This document shows, piece by piece, positions 1 to 7,477 of a DNA stretch of 11,082 nt. A program made the position numbers and the translations under genes. The notes beneath the pieces were generated by a model, which saw only the letters and a program-made list of their open reading frames with translations, did not search any database and was not told the origin of the DNA. Position 1 is the stretch's first letter; every line of letters begins with the position of its first letter. The stretch is from Campylobacterota bacterium. GTDB taxonomy: Bacteria > Campylobacterota > Campylobacteria > Campylobacterales > Sulfurovaceae. Location: the NCBI GenBank assembly GCA_015488875.1, contig WFMX01000207.1, positions 1 through 11,082 of the forward strand, given 5' to 3'.

Positions 1-901
1 GGCACTATTTGATGCTGAAGCCGAAGGGTTTCATGTGATACCAAATGCTGAAGCGGTCAACAAGACTATGAACCGTAAAAACATTAGAGTATTTGCCTCT
101 GAAGAGTTGGGGCTAAAGACAAGTGGATATGAGTTTGTCACTACGCTAGATGGTCTCAAGAGTGCGGCGAACAAGATAGGGTTTCCTTGTGTCATAAAGC
201 CTGTGATGAGTAGCTCTGGGCATGGACAGAGTATCGCCAAAAGTGCAGATGATATAGACTCATCATGGGAGATAGCCAAAGAGGCTAGAGGTGATGCTAG
301 TGAGCTGATAGTCGAGGAGTTTATACCATTTGACTATGAGATTACACTTTTGACTGTACGAAATGAGACAGGCACTACATTTTGTGAGCCTATAGGTCAT
401 GTCCAAAAGGATGGCGACTATATACTCTCATGGCAACCGATGCCGATGAGTGACCAAGCCATCAAAAAAGCACAAGATATATCCAAAGCTGTCACAGATG
501 GTCTTGGTGGTAGAGGTATCTTCGGAGTGGAGTTCTTCGTCAAAGATGATGAAGTCTACTTCTCGGAGCTAAGCCCTAGACCACATGATACAGGTATGGT
601 GACGCTCATTACTCAGAGCCAGAGTGAGTTTGCACTACATGTGAGAGCTGTCCTTGGGCTACCTTTGGAGTATACATTTTATGGCTCGGGAGCTAGTGGA
701 GCATATAAGGCAAAAAATGAGAGTAGCAACCCTACGATAGATGTACCCGATAGTACATTTACCAAAGATAGCTTCGTGAGAGTATTTGGTAAACCAGAGT
801 CACATGTAGGTCGCCGTATGGCTGTATCGCTTGTGTTTGATGAGGTGGAAGAGGCAAAGAGAAGAGCCTTGGAGATGGTAGAGCAGATAGATGATAAATA
901 G
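1..901 (+). CDS. purT: Formate-dependent phosphoribosylglycinamide formyltransferase (GAR transformylase 2), 5'-truncated by the window edge
   Basis: PurT uses formate and ATP to convert GAR to formyl-GAR in cytoplasmic de novo purine synthesis. The reading frame is open from base 2 and has no start in the window; a GTG at 35 lies inside the conserved region and is not the true start. About 299 of the roughly 390 residues usual for the family are present, covering the ATP-grasp domain and C-terminal part. Seen motifs are the Ala/Thr-rich entry followed by TMNRKNIR, the ATP-grasp loop PVMSSSGHGQS, EEFIPFDYEITLLTVR, the GHVQKDGDYILSWQP segment, the metal/ATP-binding stretch FSELSPRPHDTGMVTLITQ, and SHVGRRMAVSLVFD near the end, all of which match PurT closely. 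The stop (899-901) overlaps the AGGAG ribosome-binding site of the next gene, so the two are probably co-transcribed. PurK is a related ATP-grasp enzyme, but the SPRPHDTGMVTL stretch fits PurT better. Confidence 0.95.
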   Translation, partial: ALFDAEAEGFHVIPNAEAVNKTMNRKNIRVFASEELGLKTSGYEFVTTLDGLKSAANKIGFPCVIKPVMSSSGHGQSIAKSADDIDSSWEIAKEARGDASELIVEEFIPFDYEITLLTVRNETGTTFCEPIGHVQKDGDYILSWQPMPMSDQAIKKAQDISKAVTDGLGGRGIFGVEFFVKDDEVYFSELSPRPHDTGMVTLITQSQSEFALHVRAVLGLPLEYTFYGSGASGAYKAKNESSNPTIDVPDSTFTKDSFVRVFGKPESHVGRRMAVSLVFDEVEEAKRRALEMVEQIDDK

Positions 902-910
902 GAGAATATT

Positions 911-2200
911 ATGAATATAGTCATACTCGACGCGAAAACGCTAGGTGATGATATAGATATGGGTGCATTGGATGAGTTAGGTAATGTGACATCCTACCCC
1001 ACCACCACGAATGAAGAGACTATAGAGAGAATCAAAGATGCTGATATAGTCATCACAAATAAGGTAGTGATGGATCAAGATGTGATCTCATCTACCACAA
1101 AGCTCAAGCTCATATGTGTAGCCGCTACGGGTATAAACAATATAGATCTCAACTACGCGTCCATCAAGGGGATAGTAGTCAAAAATGTAGCAGGATACTC
1201 CACCAAAAGTGTAGTACAACATACATTTGCGATGGCTCTGTACCTCATGGAGAAGTTGGCATACCATGATCATCTAGTCAAGAGTGGCAATTGGCATGCG
1301 AGTGGCATATTTACCGATGTGAGTCAGCCATTTTTTGAGATATCAGGTAAAAAGTGGGGCATCATAGGCTTGGGTGCGATAGGTCAAGAAGTGGCACAAA
1401 TAGCTACAGCCTTTGGTGCAGAGGTGTGTCATTACTCCACAAGTGGCAAAAATATATACCAGCCATATGCACATGTAGAACTAGACAGACTACTACAAGA
1501 GTGTGACATCATCTCCATACATGCACCGCTCAATGATGCTACACAGTATCTACTCAACGAAAACAATCTCAACCTCATCAAAGAGGGTGCTATACTGCTC
1601 AACTTAGGCAGAGGTGGCATCATCAATGAGACAGATTTGGCATTTGAGCTAGACAGAAGAGAGTTCTATGCAGGTGTTGATGTGCTAGAGAGAGAACCCA
1701 TAGAGCCAGATAATGCACTGATGCACATCAAATACCCTGAGAGATTACTCATCACTCCACATATAGCATGGACTAGCATAGAGGCTAGAGAGAAGCTGAT
1801 AGAAGGTATCGTACACAATATAGAGATATTTTTGCTGAAGTATAGAGAAGAGCAGGAGAAGAGAGCCAAAGAGCTGAAAGAGAAGATGGATAGAGAGTCC
1901 AAAGAGATAGAAGATGAGAGAGCTAGAGAGGCTAGAGAGAGAGCAGAAGAGGCGATCAAGGAAGCTATGCAAAACAAGGAGCATCCTGTAGCGAAGGATA
2001 AGAGTATAGCTGATGATGGCAAGGTAGAGACCTCTACTGAGAATGCAACAGAGGAGAGGAGAGAAGAGATAGCGTCTACAGATAGTCCGCTAGAGAGTCT
2101 TGGCAACCAGCAGGAAAGTTTGGAGGATGGCAAATCTGAAGAACCCAAAGAGTCTATAGACGATATCATCAAAAAGATGATAGGCAAACCACTTGTGTAG
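911..2200 (+). CDS. D-isomer-specific 2-hydroxyacid dehydrogenase with a charged C-terminal extension
   Basis: This is an NAD(P)-dependent cytoplasmic oxidoreductase expected to interconvert a 2-oxoacid and a D-2-hydroxyacid (glycerate/hydroxypyruvate-like); the substrate cannot be read from sequence. Residues 1-310 form the standard fold: catalytic-domain halves around a Rossmann domain with GLGAIG (153-158), the substrate Arg in NLGRGG (R234), the Glu of the REP triplet (E262) and the catalytic His in TPHIAWTS (H284). The family normally ends near residue 310-320. Here about 118 more residues follow: a Lys/Glu/Arg-rich, uninterrupted helix-like stretch (about 311-357), an acidic Ser/Thr-rich probably disordered stretch (358-414), and a short amphipathic terminal segment (SIDDIIKKMIGKPLV). 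The ATG has a good AGGAG at 900-904. It lies 9 bases after purT and 14 before the flavoprotein gene. A serA or hprA assignment would be a guess. Confidence 0.9.
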   Translation: MNIVILDAKTLGDDIDMGALDELGNVTSYPTTTNEETIERIKDADIVITNKVVMDQDVISSTTKLKLICVAATGINNIDLNYASIKGIVVKNVAGYSTKSVVQHTFAMALYLMEKLAYHDHLVKSGNWHASGIFTDVSQPFFEISGKKWGIIGLGAIGQEVAQIATAFGAEVCHYSTSGKNIYQPYAHVELDRLLQECDIISIHAPLNDATQYLLNENNLNLIKEGAILLNLGRGGIINETDLAFELDRREFYAGVDVLEREPIEPDNALMHIKYPERLLITPHIAWTSIEAREKLIEGIVHNIEIFLLKYREEQEKRAKELKEKMDRESKEIEDERAREARERAEEAIKEAMQNKEHPVAKDKSIADDGKVETSTENATEERREEIASTDSPLESLGNQQESLEDGKSEEPKESIDDIIKKMIGKPLV

Positions 2201-2214
2201 AGAGGGGCTATAGA

Positions 2215-3825
2215 GTGGTAGACATACTCATCGTAGGCTCAGGTGCTGCGGCTCTCACGGCTGCATTGACTGCTAAGGCACGAGGTGCATCAGTATTGGT
2301 ATTGGGCAAGCAAGAGCCTACAAATTCTCAGACCTCCATGGCACAAGGCGGTATCAATAGTGTGCTAAACTTAGAGAGAGATAGTGTAGCCAAACACATA
2401 GAAGATACCATCAAATCATCACGAAACCTATCTGACAAAGCGATGATAGAGAGGATGTGTCATGATGCTCCCAAAGTGATAGAGTGGCTCGAATCTATAG
2501 GTGTGCCATTTAGTAGGTGTGAGAGTGGTGCCATAGCACAGAGACAGCTAGGTGGAGCGAGAGAGAAGAGGGCTTGCTATTCCCAAGACTACACAGGACT
2601 AAAGATACTCCATACACTATATGACAACATACTCAAAGAGGATATAGAGTATCTCGAAGATCACTATCTCCTCAATCTCGTAGTAGATGATGGTGTCGCC
2701 AAAGGTGCGATAGTGATAGATATATCTACAGGTGAGACAAAACAGATAGATGCCAAAGCCACCATCATCGCTACAGGTGGTTATGGATCTATATATCACG
2801 GATACACCACCAACGCATTTGGCTCTACAGGTGATGGAGTGGCAGCGGTACTACGAGCAGGTGGAGAGATCTCAGATATGGAGTTCGTGCAGTTTCATCC
2901 TACCGCACTGAAGAGCTCATCTATATTGATCTCTGAGAGTGCTAGAGGAGAGGGCGGATATCTACTCAACACGAAAGGTGAGAGATTTGTCGATGAGCTA
3001 TTGCCTAGAGATGTGGTGGCGAGAGCCATATATGAGCAGATATCATCAGGCGAAGAGGTATTCTTGGATATCAGACATTTAGGTAGAGAGAAGCTGATGG
3101 AGCTACTACCTCAAGAGGTGCATCTATGCAAACTCCATGAAGATATAGACCCAATCACCCAACTGATACCGATCAAGCCAGTAGCCCACTACTCCATGGG
3201 TGGTATAGATGTAGATAGATCGCTAGAGGTGAGAGGTATACAAGGCTGTTTTGCAGTTGGTGAGTGTAGCAATGCTAAAGTACACGGTGCCAACCGCCTA
3301 GGTGGCAACTCCCTACTAGAGATCGTATCGTTCGGCAGATTGGCTGGAGAGAGTGCATATCATTATGCAAAAAATAGAGATATCCCAAAAGCATCCGATA
3401 CTCAATTGGAAAAAGACAAAATTCATATCGCAGAGATATTCAACAGAAGCAATAGGGTCAACTTCTATGAAAAGAGAGAGGGTATAGGTAAGCTCTTTTA
3501 TGAGAGTGTGGGTATAGTACGCACAGAGACAGCACTCAAAGATGCACTATCACAACTGCGAAATATCATAGAGGAGCTACCATATATCGGCGTAGGTGAC
3601 AAGAGCCGACTTTATAATAGAAACCTCATAGAGCTACTAGAGTTTGAGAACACTTTGGAGCTAGGTGAAGTGATAGTACTATCAGCTATAGGAAGACGCG
3701 AAAGCCGAGGAGCCCACTATAGAGATGACTTCAAAGAGCAGAGGGACGAAGAGTTTGCCCTGCATACACTATGCAAAAGAGTAGATGGTGAGATAACTAT
3801 CGGTTTTGAGAGGAGCTATATATGA
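2215..3825 (+). CDS. Fumarate reductase/succinate dehydrogenase-type flavoprotein subunit (non-classical, no covalent-FAD His)
   Basis: This 536-residue FAD protein belongs to the FrdA/SdhA/NadB family, which interconverts fumarate and succinate or oxidises aspartate. FAD is bound by GSGAAA (8-13). The active-site set is complete: QFHPT (H228), RGEGG (R244, E246), the proton-donor Arg in PRDVVARA (R265), HYSMGG (H325) and HGANRLGGNSLLE (R361). At the position where E. coli FrdA His44 and SdhA His45 attach FAD (SHT), this protein has S38-Q39-T40, so FAD should be non-covalent, as in NadB and thiol:fumarate reductase. There is no Tat or Sec signal, so it is cytoplasmic, unlike Wolinella MfrA. 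The start is GTG, supported by AGAGGGG about 8 bases upstream. Its stop overlaps the next start (ATGA), pairing it with the iron-sulfur subunit; that partner argues against L-aspartate oxidase. The physiological direction is inference. Confidence 0.88.
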   Translation: MVDILIVGSGAAALTAALTAKARGASVLVLGKQEPTNSQTSMAQGGINSVLNLERDSVAKHIEDTIKSSRNLSDKAMIERMCHDAPKVIEWLESIGVPFSRCESGAIAQRQLGGAREKRACYSQDYTGLKILHTLYDNILKEDIEYLEDHYLLNLVVDDGVAKGAIVIDISTGETKQIDAKATIIATGGYGSIYHGYTTNAFGSTGDGVAAVLRAGGEISDMEFVQFHPTALKSSSILISESARGEGGYLLNTKGERFVDELLPRDVVARAIYEQISSGEEVFLDIRHLGREKLMELLPQEVHLCKLHEDIDPITQLIPIKPVAHYSMGGIDVDRSLEVRGIQGCFAVGECSNAKVHGANRLGGNSLLEIVSFGRLAGESAYHYAKNRDIPKASDTQLEKDKIHIAEIFNRSNRVNFYEKREGIGKLFYESVGIVRTETALKDALSQLRNIIEELPYIGVGDKSRLYNRNLIELLEFENTLELGEVIVLSAIGRRESRGAHYRDDFKEQRDEEFALHTLCKRVDGEITIGFERSYI

Positions 3826-4535
3826 ATATCTCTATACAAAAATTCGTCAGAGACAAAGAGCCTCAGAGATATATAAGAGAGTATGAGATACCTGACAACA
3901 GCACCCTACTCTCGGCACTACAACATATCAAAGCTATAGATGACCCTACACTCACATTTGGGGCTGGATGTCGTAGTGGTATCTGTGGTGCATGCTCCGT
4001 GAGAGTCAACGGTAGAGAGGAGCTAGCCTGTAGCTATATGCCAAAACATGGCGACCATATAGAGCCACTCAAATACCACGGCATAAAGAGAGATCTTATG
4101 GTGGACAAAAGTCGAGCCAAGCAAACACTCAAAACCTCCACAGCATGGCTACATCAGAGTCAAAAGGCTACCATCACCACCAAAGATGAGAAACTCACAG
4201 AGCTACAGAGTGACTGTATATTGTGTAGTAGTTGCTACTCTGCTTGCCCTGTATTTGCAGTCAATCCTGACTTTTTGGGTCCTTTCGCACTGACGCGTAT
4301 ATATCGCTACACGGCAGACCCTAGAGAGGGAGATATCAAGAGTAGCATAGATGCCATACAGAGCGATGGAGTATGGGATTGCACACTATGTGGCGAGTGT
4401 ACAGCAGTCTGTCCACAAGGTATAGACCCAAAGATGGATATCACTATGCTTAGAGGTACAAGCAGCCAATACGGATATATGGATCCCAACTTCGGCAATA
4501 TGAACTTTGGTTTTGATCCAAATGCAGGCTTTTAG
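3822..4535 (+). CDS. Fumarate reductase/succinate dehydrogenase-type iron-sulfur subunit
   Basis: This 237-residue protein should wire electrons between the flavoprotein and an unknown partner. Residues 1-95 are a plant-type 2Fe-2S ferredoxin domain (C50, C55, C58, C70). Residues 125-205 hold two Cys clusters: CILCSSCYSACP (C132, C135, C138, C142) and CTLCGECTAVCP (C187, C190, C193, C197). Classical SdhB/FrdB has Val or Ile in place of C190 and a 3Fe-4S centre; Cys here predicts a third 4Fe-4S centre, as in archaeal type-E and TfrB-like enzymes. There is no CCG (heterodisulfide-reductase-like) domain as in TfrB. Instead the C-terminus ends in a Gly/Asn/Phe/Met-rich tail (216-237). It overlaps the flavoprotein stop by 4 bases, with AGGAG-type spacing for its ATG, and directly abuts modA. 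No membrane anchor gene is adjacent. Confidence 0.9.
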   Translation: MNISIQKFVRDKEPQRYIREYEIPDNSTLLSALQHIKAIDDPTLTFGAGCRSGICGACSVRVNGREELACSYMPKHGDHIEPLKYHGIKRDLMVDKSRAKQTLKTSTAWLHQSQKATITTKDEKLTELQSDCILCSSCYSACPVFAVNPDFLGPFALTRIYRYTADPREGDIKSSIDAIQSDGVWDCTLCGECTAVCPQGIDPKMDITMLRGTSSQYGYMDPNFGNMNFGFDPNAGF

Positions 4536-5291
4536 ATGAATATGGCAAAGGGTTGGTTTGTGGCTATGATCTTCGTAGCTACCCATCTAAGTGCAAACGA
4601 GATCACTATAGCAGTAGCTGCAAATGTGAGCTATGCCATGGATGAGTTGATAGGTTCATTTAGCGAGAAACACCCAGAGACAAAGATACGAGTAGTATTG
4701 GGCAGTAGTGGCAAACTAACAGCACAGATAAGTCATGGAGCTCCTTATGGTCTATTGATGTCAGCAAATATGGCATACCCTAAGAGACTATATGAAAAGC
4801 ATATAGCCACTACCAAGCCTGTAGTCTACGCCAAAGGTGCATTGGCTATATTTAGCACAAAAAAGGTAGATATAGCCAAGTCGCTAGAGCTACTCAAAGA
4901 TCCATCTATCCGCAAGATAGCCATAGGCAACCCAAAGACAGCACCATATGGAGAGGCGACCGTAGAGGCATTAAAAAGTGCAAAGATATATAGTGCTATA
5001 AAATCCAAACTAATATATGGCGAGTCCATATCGCAAACACTATCATATGTAATGACCGCAGCAGATATAGGCATAGTGGCAAAGTCTGCACTATATAGTG
5101 CTAGGATGAAGCACTATAGAAAGGGTGTCGATTGGATATCCGTAAATGAGTCTCTATACACTCCTATATCACAAGGTATGGTATTGTTGAAGTATGGTCA
5201 AAAAGATCCATCATATAGACTTTTTTATGACTACATACTGCACGATACAGCCAAAGAGATATTGCGTAAATATGGCTACAATACTATATGA
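4536..5291 (+). CDS. modA: Molybdate ABC transporter, periplasmic substrate-binding protein
   Basis: ModA captures molybdate (possibly also tungstate) in the periplasm and delivers it to ModBC. The 251-residue protein starts with a signal peptide: a Lys, a hydrophobic stretch (about 7-19) and a likely signal-peptidase I site after LSA (residue 20). The mature part shows the family pattern: ITIAVAANVSYAMDELIGSF, the oxyanion-contact region GSSGKLTAQI (about 56-65), GAPYGLLMSAN, GNPKTAPYGEATVEAL, and the second-lobe segment ADIGIVAKSAL. The ATG immediately follows the iron-sulfur gene stop with no gap and only a weak ribosome-binding site, suggesting translational coupling. An alternative ATG lies two codons in. 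Its stop overlaps the next gene by 4 bases. Sulfate-binding proteins are a distant alternative, but the neighbouring di-Mop, ModB and ModC genes support molybdate. Confidence 0.93.
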   Translation: MNMAKGWFVAMIFVATHLSANEITIAVAANVSYAMDELIGSFSEKHPETKIRVVLGSSGKLTAQISHGAPYGLLMSANMAYPKRLYEKHIATTKPVVYAKGALAIFSTKKVDIAKSLELLKDPSIRKIAIGNPKTAPYGEATVEALKSAKIYSAIKSKLIYGESISQTLSYVMTAADIGIVAKSALYSARMKHYRKGVDWISVNESLYTPISQGMVLLKYGQKDPSYRLFYDYILHDTAKEILRKYGYNTI

Positions 5292-5683
5292 ATCTAGCCG
5301 AAGCAACTATCACTCACATAGAGAGTGTAGATAGTGTCAACTTAGTAGATTTTGCAATCTCAAATCAGCATATGCAGATGATATCACTAGAGCTGAAGAG
5401 CGATATTGCGGTAGGTACTCAAGTGACAATAGCTTGCAAATCTACCAACATCGCCATAGCTAACAAAAAATCAACTTCTCACACTATACTAAACCAGATA
5501 GAGATAGAGATATTACAGATAAGAGATGGAGAGCTTTTATCTAGCATCATGTTTGATTTTGAGGGCAACAGATGGGAAGCAGTAGTGACCAAGGAGTCAT
5601 TTGCACGACTAAATCTAAGCGATGATGATAGAGCCATAGCTATGATAAATGTAAGTGAATTATCTATATCGGAGAGGATATGA
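5288..5683 (+). CDS. Small di-Mop (TOBE) molybdate-binding protein, ModE/ModG-like without a DNA-binding domain
   Basis: This 131-residue protein appears to consist of two tandem Mop/TOBE-like repeats, about residues 2-62 and 67-130. Each has the V-x-I-A/x-K-S-T-x-hydrophobic pattern, clearest in repeat 1 (VTIACKSTNIAIAN); repeat 2 has EAVVTKESFARLNLS. Mop domains bind molybdate as oligomers (molbindins). The protein lacks the N-terminal winged helix of E. coli ModE, so it is more likely a molybdate buffer or regulator partner than a DNA-binding repressor; this is inference. It sits between modA and modB, the order known from Campylobacter jejuni. The ATG overlaps the modA stop (ATGA) and no clear ribosome-binding site is visible, so translation is probably coupled. 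The repeats are divergent, so molybdate binding is not certain. Confidence 0.82.
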   Translation: MNLAEATITHIESVDSVNLVDFAISNQHMQMISLELKSDIAVGTQVTIACKSTNIAIANKKSTSHTILNQIEIEILQIRDGELLSSIMFDFEGNRWEAVVTKESFARLNLSDDDRAIAMINVSELSISERI

Positions 5684-6384
5684 TAGATGTATCTACACTT
5701 AATCTAGAGCCATTTATACTATCTTTCAAATTGGCATCTATCACCACTACCATTTTGCTACTTGTAGCAATACCCATATCGTGGTGGCTTAGCCAAAGTC
5801 GATGTAGGTGCAAGCCATTTATAGAGGCCCTAGTATCTCTACCCATAGTATTGCCTCCATCTGTGATAGGATTTTATATCCTATATGCACTATCTTACAA
5901 CTCCCCACTAGGAGCTTTTCTGCAAGAGCAGTTTGATATCACTTTAGTATTTAACTTTACTGGATTGGTAATCGCTAGTTGTATATACTCATTTCCATTT
6001 ATGGTACAGCCTCTTCAGGGCGGATTTGAATCATTAGACAAAAGCATGCTAGAGGCTTCATACATAGCAGGAAAAGGGAAGTTCACTACGCTCTTTAGAG
6101 TTGCTCTACCAAATATCAAGCCAGCCCTTATCACCGCTATCATCATCACATTTGCACATACAGTAGGTGAGTTTGGGGTAGTGTTGATGGTGGGAGGCTC
6201 TATACCGTCAGAGACCAAAGTAGCATCCGTAGCCATATATGAGTTTGTGGAAGTGATGGACTATAGACAGGCACATATATATAGCGTCATAATGTTGACA
6301 CTTAGCTTTTCAGTCCTATTGAGTGTATATATGTTCAATCACAAACACAATAGACGCATAGGGATACAAATTGATAGAGGATAG
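5680..6384 (+). CDS. modB: Molybdate ABC transporter permease
   Basis: ModB is the inner-membrane channel of the molybdate importer. The 234-residue protein has about five membrane segments (roughly 11-35, 46-72, 88-110, 145-172 and 200-220). The cytoplasmic EAA loop that contacts the ATPase is present at about 125-150 (EASYIAGKGKFTTLFRVALP followed by NIKPAL). SLPIVLPPSVIGFYILY and HTVGEFGVVLMVGGSIP are typical of ModB. The start ATG overlaps the preceding stop by 4 bases and has GGAGAGG a few bases upstream. The length is close to the usual 220-235 residues. Only 3 bases separate it from modC. Confidence 0.95.
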   Translation: MIDVSTLNLEPFILSFKLASITTTILLLVAIPISWWLSQSRCRCKPFIEALVSLPIVLPPSVIGFYILYALSYNSPLGAFLQEQFDITLVFNFTGLVIASCIYSFPFMVQPLQGGFESLDKSMLEASYIAGKGKFTTLFRVALPNIKPALITAIIITFAHTVGEFGVVLMVGGSIPSETKVASVAIYEFVEVMDYRQAHIYSVIMLTLSFSVLLSVYMFNHKHNRRIGIQIDRG

Positions 6385-6387
6385 AAG

Positions 6388-7242
6388 TTGATAGAGATAG
6401 ATATATGCAAGAAACTACATGGCTCTATGGGTGATATGGAGCTAAAGATAGATTTAGATATTGCCAAGCATGAATTTGTAGCCATAGGCGGAGAGAGCGG
6501 CTCAGGCAAAACCACTCTACTGAGGGTATTGGCGGGGCTAGAGAGTAGTAGTGGAGACATAGTAGTAGATGGTGAAGTGTGGCTGAGCAAGGATAGAGTA
6601 CTTCCTACCCAGCAAAGAGGCATTGGATTTGTATTTCAAGAGTATGCACTCTTTGCAAATATGAGCGTAAAACAAAATCTACTATATGTATCCAAGGATA
6701 GAAAGATGGCAGACAAACTATTGGAGATGAGTAGCTTGTCTCAGCTCAAAGATAGATTGCCACATACTCTGAGCGGTGGGCAACAGCAGAGAGTATCACT
6801 CTGCCGAGCATTTATGAGTAGCCCAAAGCTCCTACTCATGGATGAGCCACTATCTGCACTAGACCCAATGATGAGAGATAGACTCCAGCATGATATATCA
6901 AGACTCCATAGAGAGTTTGGCACTACCACCATCATGGTGTCACATGATCCTAGTGAGATATATCGTTTGGCTTCACGGATGCTACTTATAGAGCAAGGAG
7001 AGATCACCAAAGATGCAAGCCCAAAAGAGATATTGCTACGAAGTAATGGAAGTCAAAAATTCTCATTTAAGGGAGAGTTGTTAGAGATAGTCCAATCAGA
7101 TATCATATATGTAGCTATCATATCCATCGGTCAGCAGATAGTGGAGGTGGTGATAGATGAGGCAGAGAGCAGAGAGCTGAAAAAAGGCGACTCAGTCACC
7201 ATCAGCACCAAAGCATTTGCACCATCTATCAGTAAACTATAA
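6388..7242 (+). CDS. modC: Molybdate ABC transporter ATP-binding protein
   Basis: ModC hydrolyses ATP to drive molybdate uptake. All ABC motifs are intact: Walker A GGESGSGKTT (34-43), Q-loop Gln in FVFQEY (Q84), signature LSGGQ (128-132), Walker B LLLMDEP (148-154), D-loop SALD and switch His in VSHDP (H186). Residues from about 225 form a short TOBE-like C-terminal domain. At 284 residues it is shorter than E. coli ModC (352), which fits one Mop-type domain. The start is TTG at 6388, chosen because AGAGG lies about 7 bases upstream and the protein begins with the expected IEIDICKKL strand. Its stop is 12 bases before the -10 box of the following tRNA gene. Confidence 0.95.
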   Translation: MIEIDICKKLHGSMGDMELKIDLDIAKHEFVAIGGESGSGKTTLLRVLAGLESSSGDIVVDGEVWLSKDRVLPTQQRGIGFVFQEYALFANMSVKQNLLYVSKDRKMADKLLEMSSLSQLKDRLPHTLSGGQQQRVSLCRAFMSSPKLLLMDEPLSALDPMMRDRLQHDISRLHREFGTTTIMVSHDPSEIYRLASRMLLIEQGEITKDASPKEILLRSNGSQKFSFKGELLEIVQSDIIYVAIISIGQQIVEVVIDEAESRELKKGDSVTISTKAFAPSISKL

Positions 7243-7254
7243 GCTTCGGTAGAG

Positions 7255-7260
7255 TATAAT
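7255..7260 (+). promoter_or_regulatory. -10 box for the tRNA-Val gene
   Basis: A perfect TATAAT lies 18 bases upstream of the mature tRNA 5' end and 13 bases after the modC stop. No convincing -35 element is visible at the usual distance. The tRNA therefore probably has its own promoter rather than depending only on read-through from the mod genes. Confidence 0.6.
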
Positions 7261-7277
7261 CTCGCCCTAACATTAGT

Positions 7278-7352
7278 GATCGCGTAGCTCAGTGGTAGAG
7301 CACTACCTTGACATGGTAGGGGTCGTTGGTTCAAGTCCAATCGTGATCACCA
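7278..7352 (+). tRNA. tRNA-Val, anticodon GAC
   Basis: The 75-base gene folds as a complete cloverleaf with encoded CCA. The acceptor stem pairs GATCGCG with CGTGATC (one G-U); the D-stem is GCTC/GAGC; the anticodon stem is CTACC/GGTAG around the loop TTGACAT, giving anticodon GAC, which reads valine codons GUC and GUU. The T-arm is GTTGG, TTCAAGT, CCAAT. The discriminator is A followed by CCA at 7350-7352. No strong terminator follows it before the convergent nrdA gene. Confidence 0.97.
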
Positions 7353-7477
7353 TCCTCAAAAACACATCTTATCATAATACTTTCTAGTTATCATTTATCT
7401 TGGCTTTTCTGTCTCGTGAGTATTTTCTGTTTTGACTATATCAAAAAGAGTTGCATGGTACTTAGTGATTGGTAAGT

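Noticed and set aside
1666..2187. Long open frame on the minus strand, Ser/Leu-rich
   Set aside because: It is the antisense shadow of the purine-rich tail of the hydroxyacid dehydrogenase; composition is an artefact of GAG/AGA repeats and there is no ribosome-binding site.
2215..3825. L-aspartate oxidase (NadB)
   Set aside because: NadB shares the fold and non-covalent FAD, but works without an iron-sulfur partner; here an SdhB/FrdB-type subunit overlaps the gene, and no nadA or nadC is nearby.
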